A stretch of 64,000 bases of DNA from Erysipelothrix tonsillarum DSM 14972 (GTDB taxonomy: Bacteria > Bacillota_I > Bacilli_A > Erysipelotrichales > Erysipelotrichaceae), in NCBI RefSeq assembly GCF_000373785.1, contig NZ_KB892379.1, forward strand, positions 273,916 to 337,915, written 5' to 3'. Position numbers and translations under genes: made by a program. Below, piece by piece: positions 7,493 through 16,573 of the stretch (positions are counted from its first letter, which is position 1; each line of letters begins with the position of its first letter). A model generated the notes under the pieces. It made no database searches, was not told the origin of the DNA, and saw only the letters and a program-made list of their open reading frames with translations.

Positions 7493-8249
7493 CGATCCAG
7501 TTCTTAAACTGGAGTCCATTTCGATGAGTTATGGGACTAAAAACGTTTTAGCGGATATTTCGATTGCATTACACCAAGGAGAAGTTGTTTGTATTCTCGG
7601 TGAGAGTGGGGTCGGAAAAACAACGCTTTTTAATGTGATAGCGGGTCTTGTAAAACCGGATAAAGGGTTGGTCTCGTTACATGGTAATAACATTACTGGG
7701 AGTGCCGGACACGTTTCGTATATGCTTCAAAAAGATTTGCTCTTACCCTATAAAACCGTTGTGGATAATGCCGCATTACCATTGCGAATTCGTGGGATGG
7801 ATAAGGCGAAAAGTCGTCATGAAGCACGTGCATATTTCTCAACCTTTGGACTTGAGGGGACAGAGATGCTTTATCCTTCCCAATTATCGGGTGGGATGCG
7901 CCAGCGGGTTGCCTTTCTGAGAACGTTTCTCTTTTCAGATGACGTTGCTTTATTGGATGAGCCTTTTAGTGCTTTGGATACAATTACGAAGCATCAAATG
8001 CAAACGTGGTATTTGGAAATTATGAGTCAATTAAAACTTTCAACGTTCTTTATTACGCATGATATCGATGAAGCAATTTTATTATCCGATCGCATCTATA
8101 TCTTAAGTGGGAAACCTGGAAAAATTACCTATGAATTAACAATTGATGCACCGAAGCCACGCGATGACAACTTTATGCTTTCTGATGCGTTTATGACGTA
8201 TAAACGTACGCTCAAAGAACATTTAAATGAGACGAAAAGCACTCAATAA
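7476..8249 (+). CDS. thiZ: ABC transporter ATP-binding protein (ThiZ-type)
   Basis: A 257-residue ATPase with Walker A GESGVGKTT (about residues 42-50), Q-loop MLQKDLLLPY, signature LSGGMRQR (about 134-141), Walker B VALLDEP and switch His in FITHDID. It is closest in type to the SsuB/TauB subfamily that powers organic-ion and thiamine-precursor importers. It overlaps the binding-protein gene and ends in a strong terminator, closing the riboswitch operon. All nucleotide-binding motifs look intact. Confidence 0.92.
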   Translation: MTISINDPVLKLESISMSYGTKNVLADISIALHQGEVVCILGESGVGKTTLFNVIAGLVKPDKGLVSLHGNNITGSAGHVSYMLQKDLLLPYKTVVDNAALPLRIRGMDKAKSRHEARAYFSTFGLEGTEMLYPSQLSGGMRQRVAFLRTFLFSDDVALLDEPFSALDTITKHQMQTWYLEIMSQLKLSTFFITHDIDEAILLSDRIYILSGKPGKITYELTIDAPKPRDDNFMLSDAFMTYKRTLKEHLNETKSTQ

Positions 8250-8250
8250 A

Positions 8251-8284
8251 AAAGATACACACGCTTAAGTGTGTATCTTTTTCA
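8251..8284 (+). terminator. Intrinsic terminator of the thiamine-precursor operon
   Basis: Perfect stem AAAGATACACAC/GTGTGTATCTTT with a six-base loop and trailing T run, directly after the ATPase stop codon. Confidence 0.9.
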
Positions 8285-8324
8285 TAAAACTTGTTATATT
8301 GATAGTAGAAGGTCGAGGAATACC

Positions 8325-9605
8325 ATGTTAAATACAAAAGAAGAAAAAGAACGTATTGTTTTGGTTGGAGTAGATTTTGGGAAGAAAGATTTTAACCTTG
8401 AATCATCCATGATTGAACTCGCAGACTTAGTAGAAGCAGCGGAAGGAACCGTTGTGTATCAGATTACCCAAAACCGTGAGCGACCCGAAAGTGCAACGTA
8501 TATTGGCCTAGGGAAAATCGAAGAAGTGATGCAGGCAGTCGCAACGTATGATGCAGATACGGTTGTTTTTAATGATGAATTAAGCGGATCGCAAATTCGT
8601 AATCTGGAGAGCATGATTGGTTGTAAGATTGTTGATCGCACCAATCTTATCTTAGATATTTTTGCGCTGCGCGCAACAACTGCCGAAGGTAAACTTCAAG
8701 TAAAACTAGCGCAATTGAAGTATCGATTACCACGACTTGTTGGTTATAGTGATTATTTATCACGTACCGGTGGTGGAATCGGGACAAGGGGTCCGGGTGA
8801 ACAAAAACTTGAACTGGATCGACGTTATATCCAACGTGAAATTATGCATGTTCAAAATGCGTTATTAAAAACAGAAGAAAACCGTGAGATTACACGAAAT
8901 AAACGGTTAAACTCAACGTTACCGATTATTTCCTTTGTTGGTTATACCAATGCTGGGAAATCAACGTTGATGAATGCCATCTTAAAAAACGGAGATCCAC
9001 TGTCAGAAGAAAAACATGTTTTTGTTAAAGATATGCTATTTGCGACACTGGAGCCATCTTTGCGCAAGGCCCGACTTAATAATGGGTTGAATGTAATTCT
9101 TACGGATACGGTAGGATTTGTATCAAAACTACCTCATACTTTAGTGGAAGCCTTTAAAGGAACACTTGAAGAAATAAAATATTCGGATTTAATTATTCAC
9201 GTAGTGGATGCTTCCAATCCTGATTTAAACATTCAAATGGATACAACGTATGAAATGCTGCGAGATTTAGAGGTTTTAGACCGTAAAATCATTACCGTTT
9301 TCAATAAGATGGATTGTGCTATAGATAATGAAATCACTTCATATCAAAATGAATTTGGAAATCGAATGTATATAAGTGCCCATGATCCTAAGGATATCGA
9401 TCGTTTGGTGGATGCCATCGAAGTGGAATTGGAAGCAGATTTTAAGAAAGTTTCGTTCGCAATTCCGTTCGAAGATTTAGGTGTGCTTGATGTACTTGCT
9501 TCAAATTATGAAATCATTGGCTTAACCTATACGGAGACAGGTGCACAATTTCGCGCAGTCATTCGTGAGTCGGATCAAAAACGTTATCAACAATATATAA
9601 TCTAA
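8325..9605 (+). CDS. hflX: GTPase HflX
   Basis: From the ATG at 8325 this encodes 426 residues. The N-terminal HflX domain (about 10-195) includes GLGKIEE and the glycine-rich segment SRTGGGIGTRGPGE. The G domain (about 205-370) carries G1 GYTNAGKST, G3 DTVGF, G4 NKMD and a G5-like ISAHD. HflX binds 50S ribosomes and splits stalled ribosomes. A longer reading from 8271 would begin inside the terminator of the previous operon, so it is rejected. The gene is flanked by terminators on both sides and appears to be single. Confidence 0.95.
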   Translation: MLNTKEEKERIVLVGVDFGKKDFNLESSMIELADLVEAAEGTVVYQITQNRERPESATYIGLGKIEEVMQAVATYDADTVVFNDELSGSQIRNLESMIGCKIVDRTNLILDIFALRATTAEGKLQVKLAQLKYRLPRLVGYSDYLSRTGGGIGTRGPGEQKLELDRRYIQREIMHVQNALLKTEENREITRNKRLNSTLPIISFVGYTNAGKSTLMNAILKNGDPLSEEKHVFVKDMLFATLEPSLRKARLNNGLNVILTDTVGFVSKLPHTLVEAFKGTLEEIKYSDLIIHVVDASNPDLNIQMDTTYEMLRDLEVLDRKIITVFNKMDCAIDNEITSYQNEFGNRMYISAHDPKDIDRLVDAIEVELEADFKKVSFAIPFEDLGVLDVLASNYEIIGLTYTETGAQFRAVIRESDQKRYQQYII

Positions 9606-9633
9606 AACGATGCGGATAACCGCATCGTTTTAG
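9602..9633 (+). terminator. Intrinsic terminator of hflX
   Basis: A 14-base perfect stem CTAAAACGATGCGG/CCGCATCGTTTTAG with loop ATAA. The T tail is short, so efficiency may be modest. Confidence 0.7.
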
Positions 9634-9751
9634 ATTGCTTCGTATCCTTTATGCCCCAAGATAGTGTATAATGGAAAGGCACTTTCACACATGTCAATTC
9701 GGTATGGTGAATTCGGTTAAGAATAACCATGCATAGAAAAGAGATGATATC

Positions 9752-11215
9752 GTGAAACATACATTTAAAAATTACGGAATCGACGCGTCGATTCTAAAAT
9801 CAATTCAATATTTAGGCTATGAAGCGCCTACGGAAGTCCAACAAGAAGTCATTCCTGCTGTTTTAAATGGCAGAAATGTGGTTGTACAGTCACAAACCGG
9901 AAGTGGGAAAACAGCTTCTTTTGGAATTCCTCTTTGTAATCAAGTTGTTTGGGAAAAACGTAAGCCGCAAGTCCTTGTTCTTGCGCCAACACGTGAATTA
10001 GCAATTCAAATTCAAGAAGATCTTTTTAATCTTGGTCGATTTAAACGTCTTAAAGTTGAAGCGCTCTATGGCCGTAGTTCGTTTGAAAAACAAGCACAAC
10101 GGTTAAAAGAAATGACGCATATCATTGTAGCGACGCCCGGTCGTTTGTTAGATCATATGGCGCGTGGAACGGTTGATTTATCTCATATTGAGACATTGGT
10201 CATTGATGAAGCGGATGAAATGTTTAATATGGGATTTATTGAGCAAATCACAAGTATTATTAATCGCATCCCTAAGAAGAGTCAAAAACTGTTATTTTCA
10301 GCTACGATGCCTGAACGTGTTAAAGATTTATGCACGCTTTATATAAAAAATCCACACTGGATTGATATTGAAACTGAAAGTCGTGTAGAAGATCGTATTG
10401 ATGAACGATACTATATCGTTGATTACCCTGACAAAATGGAATTATTAGAAGCGGTATTGATTACTGAAAATCCAGACAGTTCAATTATCTTTTGTAATAC
10501 AAAAGAACAGGTCGAATCTGTGACGACTTTTATGGAAGACATGGGATGTAAGGTGGATACCCTACATGGTGGAATGGAACAACGATTCCGCACAAAGGTC
10601 CTAGCAGATTTTAAGCATGGCTTGTTCCGCTACCTCGTGGCTACGGATGTGGCAGCGCGAGGCTTGGATATTGATGATGTTTCGCTGGTTGTTAATTTTG
10701 ATATTCCTGAGAATACGGAAAGTTATACGCATCGTGTAGGCCGTACGGCACGTGTTGATAAATACGGAAAAGCGGTTTCGTTCTCAAGTCCTTACGAAAT
10801 GAAATATACAAACCAAATCATAAATGATACAGATCATGAACTACAAAAAGTTGTGAAACCCAGTCAAAGTTTAATTGATGCACGTCGCAGTGCGTTTGAA
10901 GCGAAACGTGATCGTCAACCGAAAATTAAAAAAGACAAAGCACATGATTTCAAACAAGAAATTACCAAGATTCATATTAATGCTGGCAAGAAAACGAAAA
11001 TGCGTCCCGTTGATGTGGTTGGTGCGTTGTGCTCGATTGATGGCATGACCGCTGAAGATATTGGAGTAATCAGCATTGTCGACGTTTCAACCTTTGTGGA
11101 AATTTTAAATGGCAAAGGGGATTTAGTTTTAGATGCTCTGAAAACAACACCGATTAAAGGCCGTCCACGTAAAGTGAATCGTGCTAATAAAACGGAATAT
11201 GAACGTTTACTGTAA
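9752..11215 (+). CDS. DEAD-box ATP-dependent RNA helicase (DbpA/CshA type)
   Basis: A 487-residue helicase with an intact motif set: SQTGSGKT (I), PTRELA (Ia), ATPGR (Ib), DEAD (II), SAT (III) and HRVGRTAR (VI). After about residue 365 comes a basic linker, then a 75-residue DbpA-like RNA-binding domain. That domain suggests a role in 23S rRNA and large-subunit assembly. Translation starts at GTG 9752, with a moderate GAGATGAT site. A TATAAT at 9667-9672 gives a leader of about 75 bases with small hairpins, common for cold-inducible helicases, though I see no proof of regulation. Confidence 0.92.
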   Translation: MKHTFKNYGIDASILKSIQYLGYEAPTEVQQEVIPAVLNGRNVVVQSQTGSGKTASFGIPLCNQVVWEKRKPQVLVLAPTRELAIQIQEDLFNLGRFKRLKVEALYGRSSFEKQAQRLKEMTHIIVATPGRLLDHMARGTVDLSHIETLVIDEADEMFNMGFIEQITSIINRIPKKSQKLLFSATMPERVKDLCTLYIKNPHWIDIETESRVEDRIDERYYIVDYPDKMELLEAVLITENPDSSIIFCNTKEQVESVTTFMEDMGCKVDTLHGGMEQRFRTKVLADFKHGLFRYLVATDVAARGLDIDDVSLVVNFDIPENTESYTHRVGRTARVDKYGKAVSFSSPYEMKYTNQIINDTDHELQKVVKPSQSLIDARRSAFEAKRDRQPKIKKDKAHDFKQEITKIHINAGKKTKMRPVDVVGALCSIDGMTAEDIGVISIVDVSTFVEILNGKGDLVLDALKTTPIKGRPRKVNRANKTEYERLL

Positions 11216-11238
11216 TTAATAGTTCTTACAACTTGAGG

Positions 11239-11267
11239 AACCGCACACGTTAAAAGGTGCGGTTTTT
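11239..11267 (+). terminator. Intrinsic terminator of the helicase gene
   Basis: Stem AACCGCAC/GTGCGGTT followed by TTTTT, about 25 bases after the stop codon. Confidence 0.8.
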
Positions 11268-11295
11268 GTCTGCAACATTAATGTGTCCCAATATA

Positions 11296-11330
11296 AAAGC
11301 ACCGATTGAACGGACATCAATCGGTGCTTT
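11296..11330 (-). terminator. Intrinsic terminator of the sialidase gene
   Basis: A 14-base perfect stem AAAGCACCGATTGA/TCAATCGGTGCTTT lies just beyond the sialidase stop on the minus strand. Flanking A and T runs let it act on both strands between these convergent genes. Confidence 0.85.
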
Positions 11331-11337
11331 AAACGAT

Positions 11338-14300
11338 CTACGAGCGTTTACGTTTTAATATCAGTAAACCACAAACTGTCATTGTCCACCCCAGTGTTAG
11401 TGATAATGAAGTGGATTGACCTGTGGGAGGTAATGGTGTTGTTCCTAAATTTGTGACCGGATTTGGTACACGATGGGTTTGGGCAACAGAGGTTGTTTCC
11501 TGAGTTGGCTCCGTTATCAATGGTGCTTGAATGGATTCATCTAGAATAGGTGTCATTGGGATTTTGGGGGTGGTTTCATCAGGTTTTTCTACAGGAGGAA
11601 CCACCCGTTTTGTAAGCCCACTAAGCGCTTGTTCTAAATTTATGATTGCCTGTTTTATTTGTTCTTCCGTTGGTACTGAGCGTGGTTTAAAACTTCTAAA
11701 ACTCGAGGATGGGGTTATGAAAAGTTGTTTAGCCTGTTCCAGTGCTGTCGTTACAGCCTGTACACTTGCTTCAGTGTATGTATCGAGGTCTAAAGTTTCA
11801 AGAGAGGCTTCAACTTCATGAATTTTTAGCTGCAATGTTTCTGGCGTATACGTTGTGATGGCCAAAGACTTCAGTGCTTCGTTGAGGACTCTCACTGCTT
11901 GATCAATATCTGTTTGTGTTGTGCTGGATGCTTCAAGTACATCCGTAGCCTTAGCATGCGCTTCACGAAGCACACTAAAACTTGCTTCGGTATACAAATG
12001 TTGGTTAAGGCTGTCAATTTGACTGAGAAGGTCTTTCAGGTCTTCTATTTGTAAGGGTGCTTGATAGATGGCACCGTGTAATGTGATTTCTGATGCGTTT
12101 CCGTAATTTTCAAGACCACTCACAACCCTAAAAACTAAGGTATCCACATGAGCATCCTCAAATGATATTGTTTTTTTTGTAAGTGTAGATGCCAATGTGC
12201 CTTCTTGTATGACATGAAGTGGTTTTGAACCCAGTTTACCTAGAATTTGGTAGGCGGTAACAACACCATTTACCGTACCATCTTGTCGCGGTAAATATGT
12301 TAATGTGTTTAAAATCATATCGTTGTGAAACGAAATGGTAACATCAAAGGGAGGATTTTTATCACCCCATTTTGAGTGCCAGAAAGTGGTAGGATCACCA
12401 TCGAATGCTAAGGCGATGGGTCCTTCTACTTGCGTATTTCCGTTTTCTGTTTCCTGACTTGAGGCCGTAACATCAAAAAGTGATAACGGAATATAAGTCG
12501 GATCAATGTTAGCAATTAGTGACTGAATTTGATGTACAAAATCACCGAGGGTAAATGGATTGTCATTCAAGAGCTCCGCCTTGGTAATCAGTTGATCTGC
12601 CTCTGCTTTAACACTAGGTGCTAAGTTTTTAAAATCAAGCGAACGCAGTTTATCAACTGCCTCATTAAGACCTTCTTTATTCGCAATATTAAGGTTTTTT
12701 CCTTCGCTGGTTTCGAGGTATCCTTGGGTAAATCCTGAAAGGTGTGTCAAGGGTTCGACGATATCGAAACGAAGGGTATGTGTATCAATCCGTATGGGTT
12801 GAGCTGCTTTTCCATCGTTGTACGTTAGAATCAAGTTTGAACTGTAAATGAGTGATTGTTCTGCATGAAGTTCAATAAAGTCATCATGGCTTTCAAGATG
12901 TAAGTTAGATGTATCTTTTACACCAAGGTCTTCAAAGGAGAAGCGTTTAAACATCATCGACATATTATCGCCATTCTCTGGTTTCTTGTGCTCATACATG
13001 AGACCAAAATGACCGTCAGGTAAGGGTTGAACGACATTATATTCATAATTACCACTTTGCATATGCGTATTGGATAAGAGAACCATGGATTCATCATCCA
13101 AGATTTGAAGGAGCTTTACGGCCCCATTGGTGCGTTTTGGTCCATTGGGATTCGCAAGTAAGACATATTCTTTGCCGTCGTGATTATAATGCAATGCAGA
13201 CATTTGTGAATAAACATCCGTAATCGGCAACGTTTCTAAATCATTTTCCCATGTCTCCCCATTGTCATAGGATGTTCCGACAAGTACTTTACCGGATACG
13301 TTTCGTGCGAATTGTTTTAAAGTGCCGTTATTTAATTGAATGACTTGTGATTCCGTCACCAAGGCACCACTGTTGTTGAGTGTTTTAGAATGCAATACTT
13401 GGCCATTGAAGTTACGGTTGTCATTGAGGGATTCCGTTTTATGCCACGTAATACCATCAGCGCTTTTAATCATCGATGTTGATTGAGAGTTACCTCCGTG
13501 CCGATTGGTATGATAAATAGGGAATGCAAGATCGCCATTTTCAAGTTGTAGACCAACACCTGGACCCGTCCCAATAAATTGCATCCAATCTGCTTTAACT
13601 TGCGGCGTAATATCATGAGGAGAAGACCACGTTGCCCCTTCATCATCTGAATGTGTGAGCCATAGGTAGGCTGTTTGGCGAATCCGTAAAGGGCTTTTTT
13701 TAAGATAAATATTGCCGACATAGGTTTCATTTTCATAAAGATCGCCTAAGTCGCTAAAAGGCATCCCAGCTTCAGATTTAAGCACAACCCGGTAGTCGGT
13801 TTTATAATCGGTATCATAGGTATAGACCGACCCATCGGGTTTAGCGTAATAAGCATCGCCTTGCGCGTTTTTGAGTACAATAAACGTTCCGTCAGTTTTG
13901 GTTACGTATGGTTGTCCAAAGTCCTGATCCTCATTTTGTACACTGAAGAATCCACGTGATTCAGGGAACATATCAACTAAAAGATAAATACGACCGTTGC
14001 GTTTATCTTGCGTCATTGCAGCATCAATTAAAAAGGCAGCATTTTGATAATTAGTATTCACATTTTCTTGTGAAACCAAGTCATCGGATTTTAAGTCAAT
14101 GATAACCTCACTATCAGACCATGTTTTACCGCTGTCAAAACTGCGACGCAATGCAATATCAATATTACCCCAATCGGCTTGATGTGTATTCCGTTTGTCA
14201 ATTGCGGCTAATACGGTTCCATTTTGTGTTGTAAGTAAACTAGGAATGCGATAATTCTTACTGCCATCTTGTCCGGGTGCATACAGTTCAATCGCCTCTG

Positions 14301-14952
14301 AAGCCGTTGTCTCTACCGATGACGCCGTATCGGCGTGTTTTGTTTTAATTTCTTCCAGGGTATCAACATGGGATGATAGGGAAAAGGATGCAATCTTACC
14401 TGTAAATGGCCACAGATTCTCACCTTTTGAACGGGCAACACTCCCCAACTTCATGCGATTCCACGGTATGGTTTGGATTTTAGAAAAATCGATACTTTCT
14501 TGTGTTGCGATGTGTTCTCCATCTGCGAAGATTTCAACACGATGGCCATGATTCAGAACAGTAACTGTGTGCCAGTGCGTGTTGGCCAGTTTGGTAGACG
14601 TACCGAAAGTATTGATGATATGTGCTCCAGATTCATCACGGAATTCAATTCCAATTTTTCCGGTACTGTTTTGATAGTAGAGTGCAAAATAATTGTTTTC
14701 TAGTGATGCATTGGACACAGAGAACAGCGAGACAAGTTCATTAGATAATGACTCGGATCGAAATCTTAGTGTCAACGAACCTTGATTGAAATCTTTTAAG
14801 CTGGACAAGGAAGCGGAAAGATCTGTGCCTTCACCACTAAGATAAAAATCATTCATATTTAGATCATTCATTGCATAAACAGAATTTGGACACAGACTTA
14901 TGCCCATAATAAGTGCTAGAAGCATAACAAAAAATTTACTTATTGTTTTCAA
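11338..14952 (-). CDS. nanH: Cell-wall-anchored sialidase (neuraminidase), LPXTG protein
   Basis: From a TTG at 14952 this encodes 1204 residues. A signal peptide (1-27, cut after VYA) precedes a laminin-G/CBM40-like sialic-acid-binding domain (about 30-215). The catalytic propeller starts with YRIP near 233 and has Asp boxes SFDSGKTW, SDDEGATW, SADGITW and SYDNGETW. A coagulation-factor-5/8 type CBM32 domain spans about 825-960, followed by two FIVAR-like helical repeats, a Pro/Thr linker, LPPTG at 1174-1178, a hydrophobic helix and KRKRS. It should cleave terminal sialic acids from host glycans while bound to peptidoglycan by sortase. TTG is chosen because GAGAGGGGA lies 7 bases upstream; the in-frame ATG at 15009 is almost at the transcription start and would put 19 extra residues before the signal peptide. 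Confidence 0.92.
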   Translation of the reverse strand: MKTISKFFVMLLALIMGISLCPNSVYAMNDLNMNDFYLSGEGTDLSASLSSLKDFNQGSLTLRFRSESLSNELVSLFSVSNASLENNYFALYYQNSTGKIGIEFRDESGAHIINTFGTSTKLANTHWHTVTVLNHGHRVEIFADGEHIATQESIDFSKIQTIPWNRMKLGSVARSKGENLWPFTGKIASFSLSSHVDTLEEIKTKHADTASSVETTASEAIELYAPGQDGSKNYRIPSLLTTQNGTVLAAIDKRNTHQADWGNIDIALRRSFDSGKTWSDSEVIIDLKSDDLVSQENVNTNYQNAAFLIDAAMTQDKRNGRIYLLVDMFPESRGFFSVQNEDQDFGQPYVTKTDGTFIVLKNAQGDAYYAKPDGSVYTYDTDYKTDYRVVLKSEAGMPFSDLGDLYENETYVGNIYLKKSPLRIRQTAYLWLTHSDDEGATWSSPHDITPQVKADWMQFIGTGPGVGLQLENGDLAFPIYHTNRHGGNSQSTSMIKSADGITWHKTESLNDNRNFNGQVLHSKTLNNSGALVTESQVIQLNNGTLKQFARNVSGKVLVGTSYDNGETWENDLETLPITDVYSQMSALHYNHDGKEYVLLANPNGPKRTNGAVKLLQILDDESMVLLSNTHMQSGNYEYNVVQPLPDGHFGLMYEHKKPENGDNMSMMFKRFSFEDLGVKDTSNLHLESHDDFIELHAEQSLIYSSNLILTYNDGKAAQPIRIDTHTLRFDIVEPLTHLSGFTQGYLETSEGKNLNIANKEGLNEAVDKLRSLDFKNLAPSVKAEADQLITKAELLNDNPFTLGDFVHQIQSLIANIDPTYIPLSLFDVTASSQETENGNTQVEGPIALAFDGDPTTFWHSKWGDKNPPFDVTISFHNDMILNTLTYLPRQDGTVNGVVTAYQILGKLGSKPLHVIQEGTLASTLTKKTISFEDAHVDTLVFRVVSGLENYGNASEITLHGAIYQAPLQIEDLKDLLSQIDSLNQHLYTEASFSVLREAHAKATDVLEASSTTQTDIDQAVRVLNEALKSLAITTYTPETLQLKIHEVEASLETLDLDTYTEASVQAVTTALEQAKQLFITPSSSFRSFKPRSVPTEEQIKQAIINLEQALSGLTKRVVPPVEKPDETTPKIPMTPILDESIQAPLITEPTQETTSVAQTHRVPNPVTNLGTTPLPPTGQSTSLSLTLGWTMTVCGLLILKRKRS

Positions 14953-15002
14953 TTTAAAGTCCCCTCTCGTATAAGTAAAGCATGGATGATTTAAATGTAA
15001 GC

Positions 15003-15046
15003 GCTTCATTCATCGACATTATAGCATCTTTGAGAAGCATGTCCAA
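15003..15046 (-). promoter_or_regulatory. Sialidase promoter with cre-like half palindrome
   Basis: On the minus strand TTGGAC (15046-15041) and TATAAT (15023-15018) are exactly 17 bases apart, placing the transcript start near 15011. GAAGCGCTTACA lies just downstream around 14995-15006 and resembles a CcpA operator with one base missing. Catabolite control is therefore possible but unproven. Confidence 0.65.
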
Positions 15047-15151
15047 AACAATTTACAAAATTTCATAATGATGAAAATGACTTTCTTAAAACCCCTAATT
15101 TTTCCATTAAACACGGGTGTTTTTCGAAAATTATTACCAAAAAAAAGAAGC

Positions 15152-16093
15152 TTAGCGCTTCTTATATGCTTTCCCTTGCCAGGTATTTTGTTTGACCATC
15201 AGTTTGTCAATTTCATTTGTGACCACGATTTTACGTTTGGTCCATAGGGGGGCCAATAAGTCATCGGCCATGCCATCGCCGGTAAGGCGTGCGATGACAA
15301 TATCTTCCGGTAGCCGTTCGATTTGTTGTACAACAATCGAAACGTATTCATCACGTGACAGTAAGGGAAAGGGTTGTGCGAGGTATTGTGCACCAAGTTT
15401 GGTTCCCTTAATAATATGCAACATGTGAATTTTAACCATTTCAGGGTGCATTGCAGCCAAATAGTCTGCAGTTTCTAGCATCATTTCCGGGGTTTCTTCA
15501 GGAAAGCCATTAATGATATGAACACACGTTCTTATGCCGGCTGCTTTTAATTTTTGGATGCAGGTCGTTACAGATTCTAAATCGTGTCCACGATTCATCC
15601 ATGCTGATGTTTCAGGATGAATGGTTTGTAAGCCAATCTCAATCGTTAAATCTTTCTTATGACTCATGGCTTCAAAATAGGCGATTTTAGCATCGTCTAA
15701 ACAATCACTTCGTGTTGCGATATCAATGCCGACAAAACGATCGTCTTCAAAGAAAGGATCGTAAAGTTTTTTTAGGTTTTCTAATGAATCATGCGTATTC
15801 GAATAAGCTTGAAAATAAGCAATTTTGGCCGCATGGGGCCATTTATGAAGCATAATTTCCTCACTGTGTTTGATTTGCATTTCTAAATCCGGATTTTTAA
15901 GAATCATATCTCCGGAACCGCGGGCACTACAAAAGTTACATCCACCACTTCCACACGTTCCGTCTCGGTTTGGGCATGTAAATCCAGCATCAATCCCAAC
16001 TTTAAATGCTTTTTGTCCGTATGTTTTTTGTGTAAAATAGTTGTAAGTCTGATAACGCTTATTATCAAGCGTATAAGGGTAAGGGTTTGTCAT
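15152..16093 (-). CDS. Radical SAM protein of the YhcC family (TIGR01212 type)
   Basis: A 313-residue cytoplasmic protein. Near residue 40 it has TCPNRDGTCGSGGCNFC, a cysteine cluster that should hold the 4Fe-4S centre. QTIHPETSAWMNRGHD near residue 155 and INGFPEETPEMM near 193 are hallmarks of this family, related to the Elp3-like radical SAM proteins. The precise reaction is not known; tRNA or rRNA modification is often suggested. The start codon overlaps the stop of the upstream acetyltransferase gene by four bases (ATGA), so the two are co-translated. Confidence 0.88.
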   Translation of the reverse strand: MTNPYPYTLDNKRYQTYNYFTQKTYGQKAFKVGIDAGFTCPNRDGTCGSGGCNFCSARGSGDMILKNPDLEMQIKHSEEIMLHKWPHAAKIAYFQAYSNTHDSLENLKKLYDPFFEDDRFVGIDIATRSDCLDDAKIAYFEAMSHKKDLTIEIGLQTIHPETSAWMNRGHDLESVTTCIQKLKAAGIRTCVHIINGFPEETPEMMLETADYLAAMHPEMVKIHMLHIIKGTKLGAQYLAQPFPLLSRDEYVSIVVQQIERLPEDIVIARLTGDGMADDLLAPLWTKRKIVVTNEIDKLMVKQNTWQGKAYKKR

Positions 16094-16485
16094 AAAAGTA
16101 CCTCCATCTCACAATAATCGATGTTATTGCGGCTCAATGTATGTCCGGTTTGCTTAAAACCAAAGCGACCATAAAAAATGCTTTTTTCAATCCGTGCATT
16201 TAGAATAACACGTCCTGTACATAATGATAGCACATGATTTAAAAGCATGCTGCCATATCCTTGATTTTGAAACTCTGGAAGGGTGGCAAATTTTCGTAAT
16301 TGTATAGCATGAGGGTGATTGACTTTGGTAATCACAGCAATGCACGTTGTTTCTAAAAAAAGACCGTAATGTTTGGCATGTGCATCATCTTCCGTATGGG
16401 CTAAAGCAAGTTCACGATTTGGATAGAGTGCTTGATGACGAATCGGGATGGTCAACTCAGTAGGAATGCGACGTATGGTTTTCAT
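16090..16485 (-). CDS. GNAT-family N-acetyltransferase
   Basis: A 131-residue single GNAT domain. The acetyl-CoA binding loop appears as FQNQGYGSMLLNHVL (about residues 73-87), a form of the Q/RxxGxG/A motif. The C-terminal part FYGRFGFKQTG is also typical. The start is ATG 16485, preceded by AAGGAGAT. It overlaps the downstream radical SAM gene by four bases. The acceptor substrate cannot be told from sequence. Confidence 0.85.
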   Translation of the reverse strand: MKTIRRIPTELTIPIRHQALYPNRELALAHTEDDAHAKHYGLFLETTCIAVITKVNHPHAIQLRKFATLPEFQNQGYGSMLLNHVLSLCTGRVILNARIEKSIFYGRFGFKQTGHTLSRNNIDYCEMEVLL

Positions 16486-16573
16486 AGAATATCTCCTTAA
16501 GATATATTATACTGTAAATGGTAGAATAGTAGAGTATCAATATCAAACTAAGAGAAAATCAATTGAGGTAAAT

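Noticed and set aside
8271-8324. Longer N-terminus for HflX
   Set aside because: It would start within the terminator stem of the thiamine operon and has no ribosome site.
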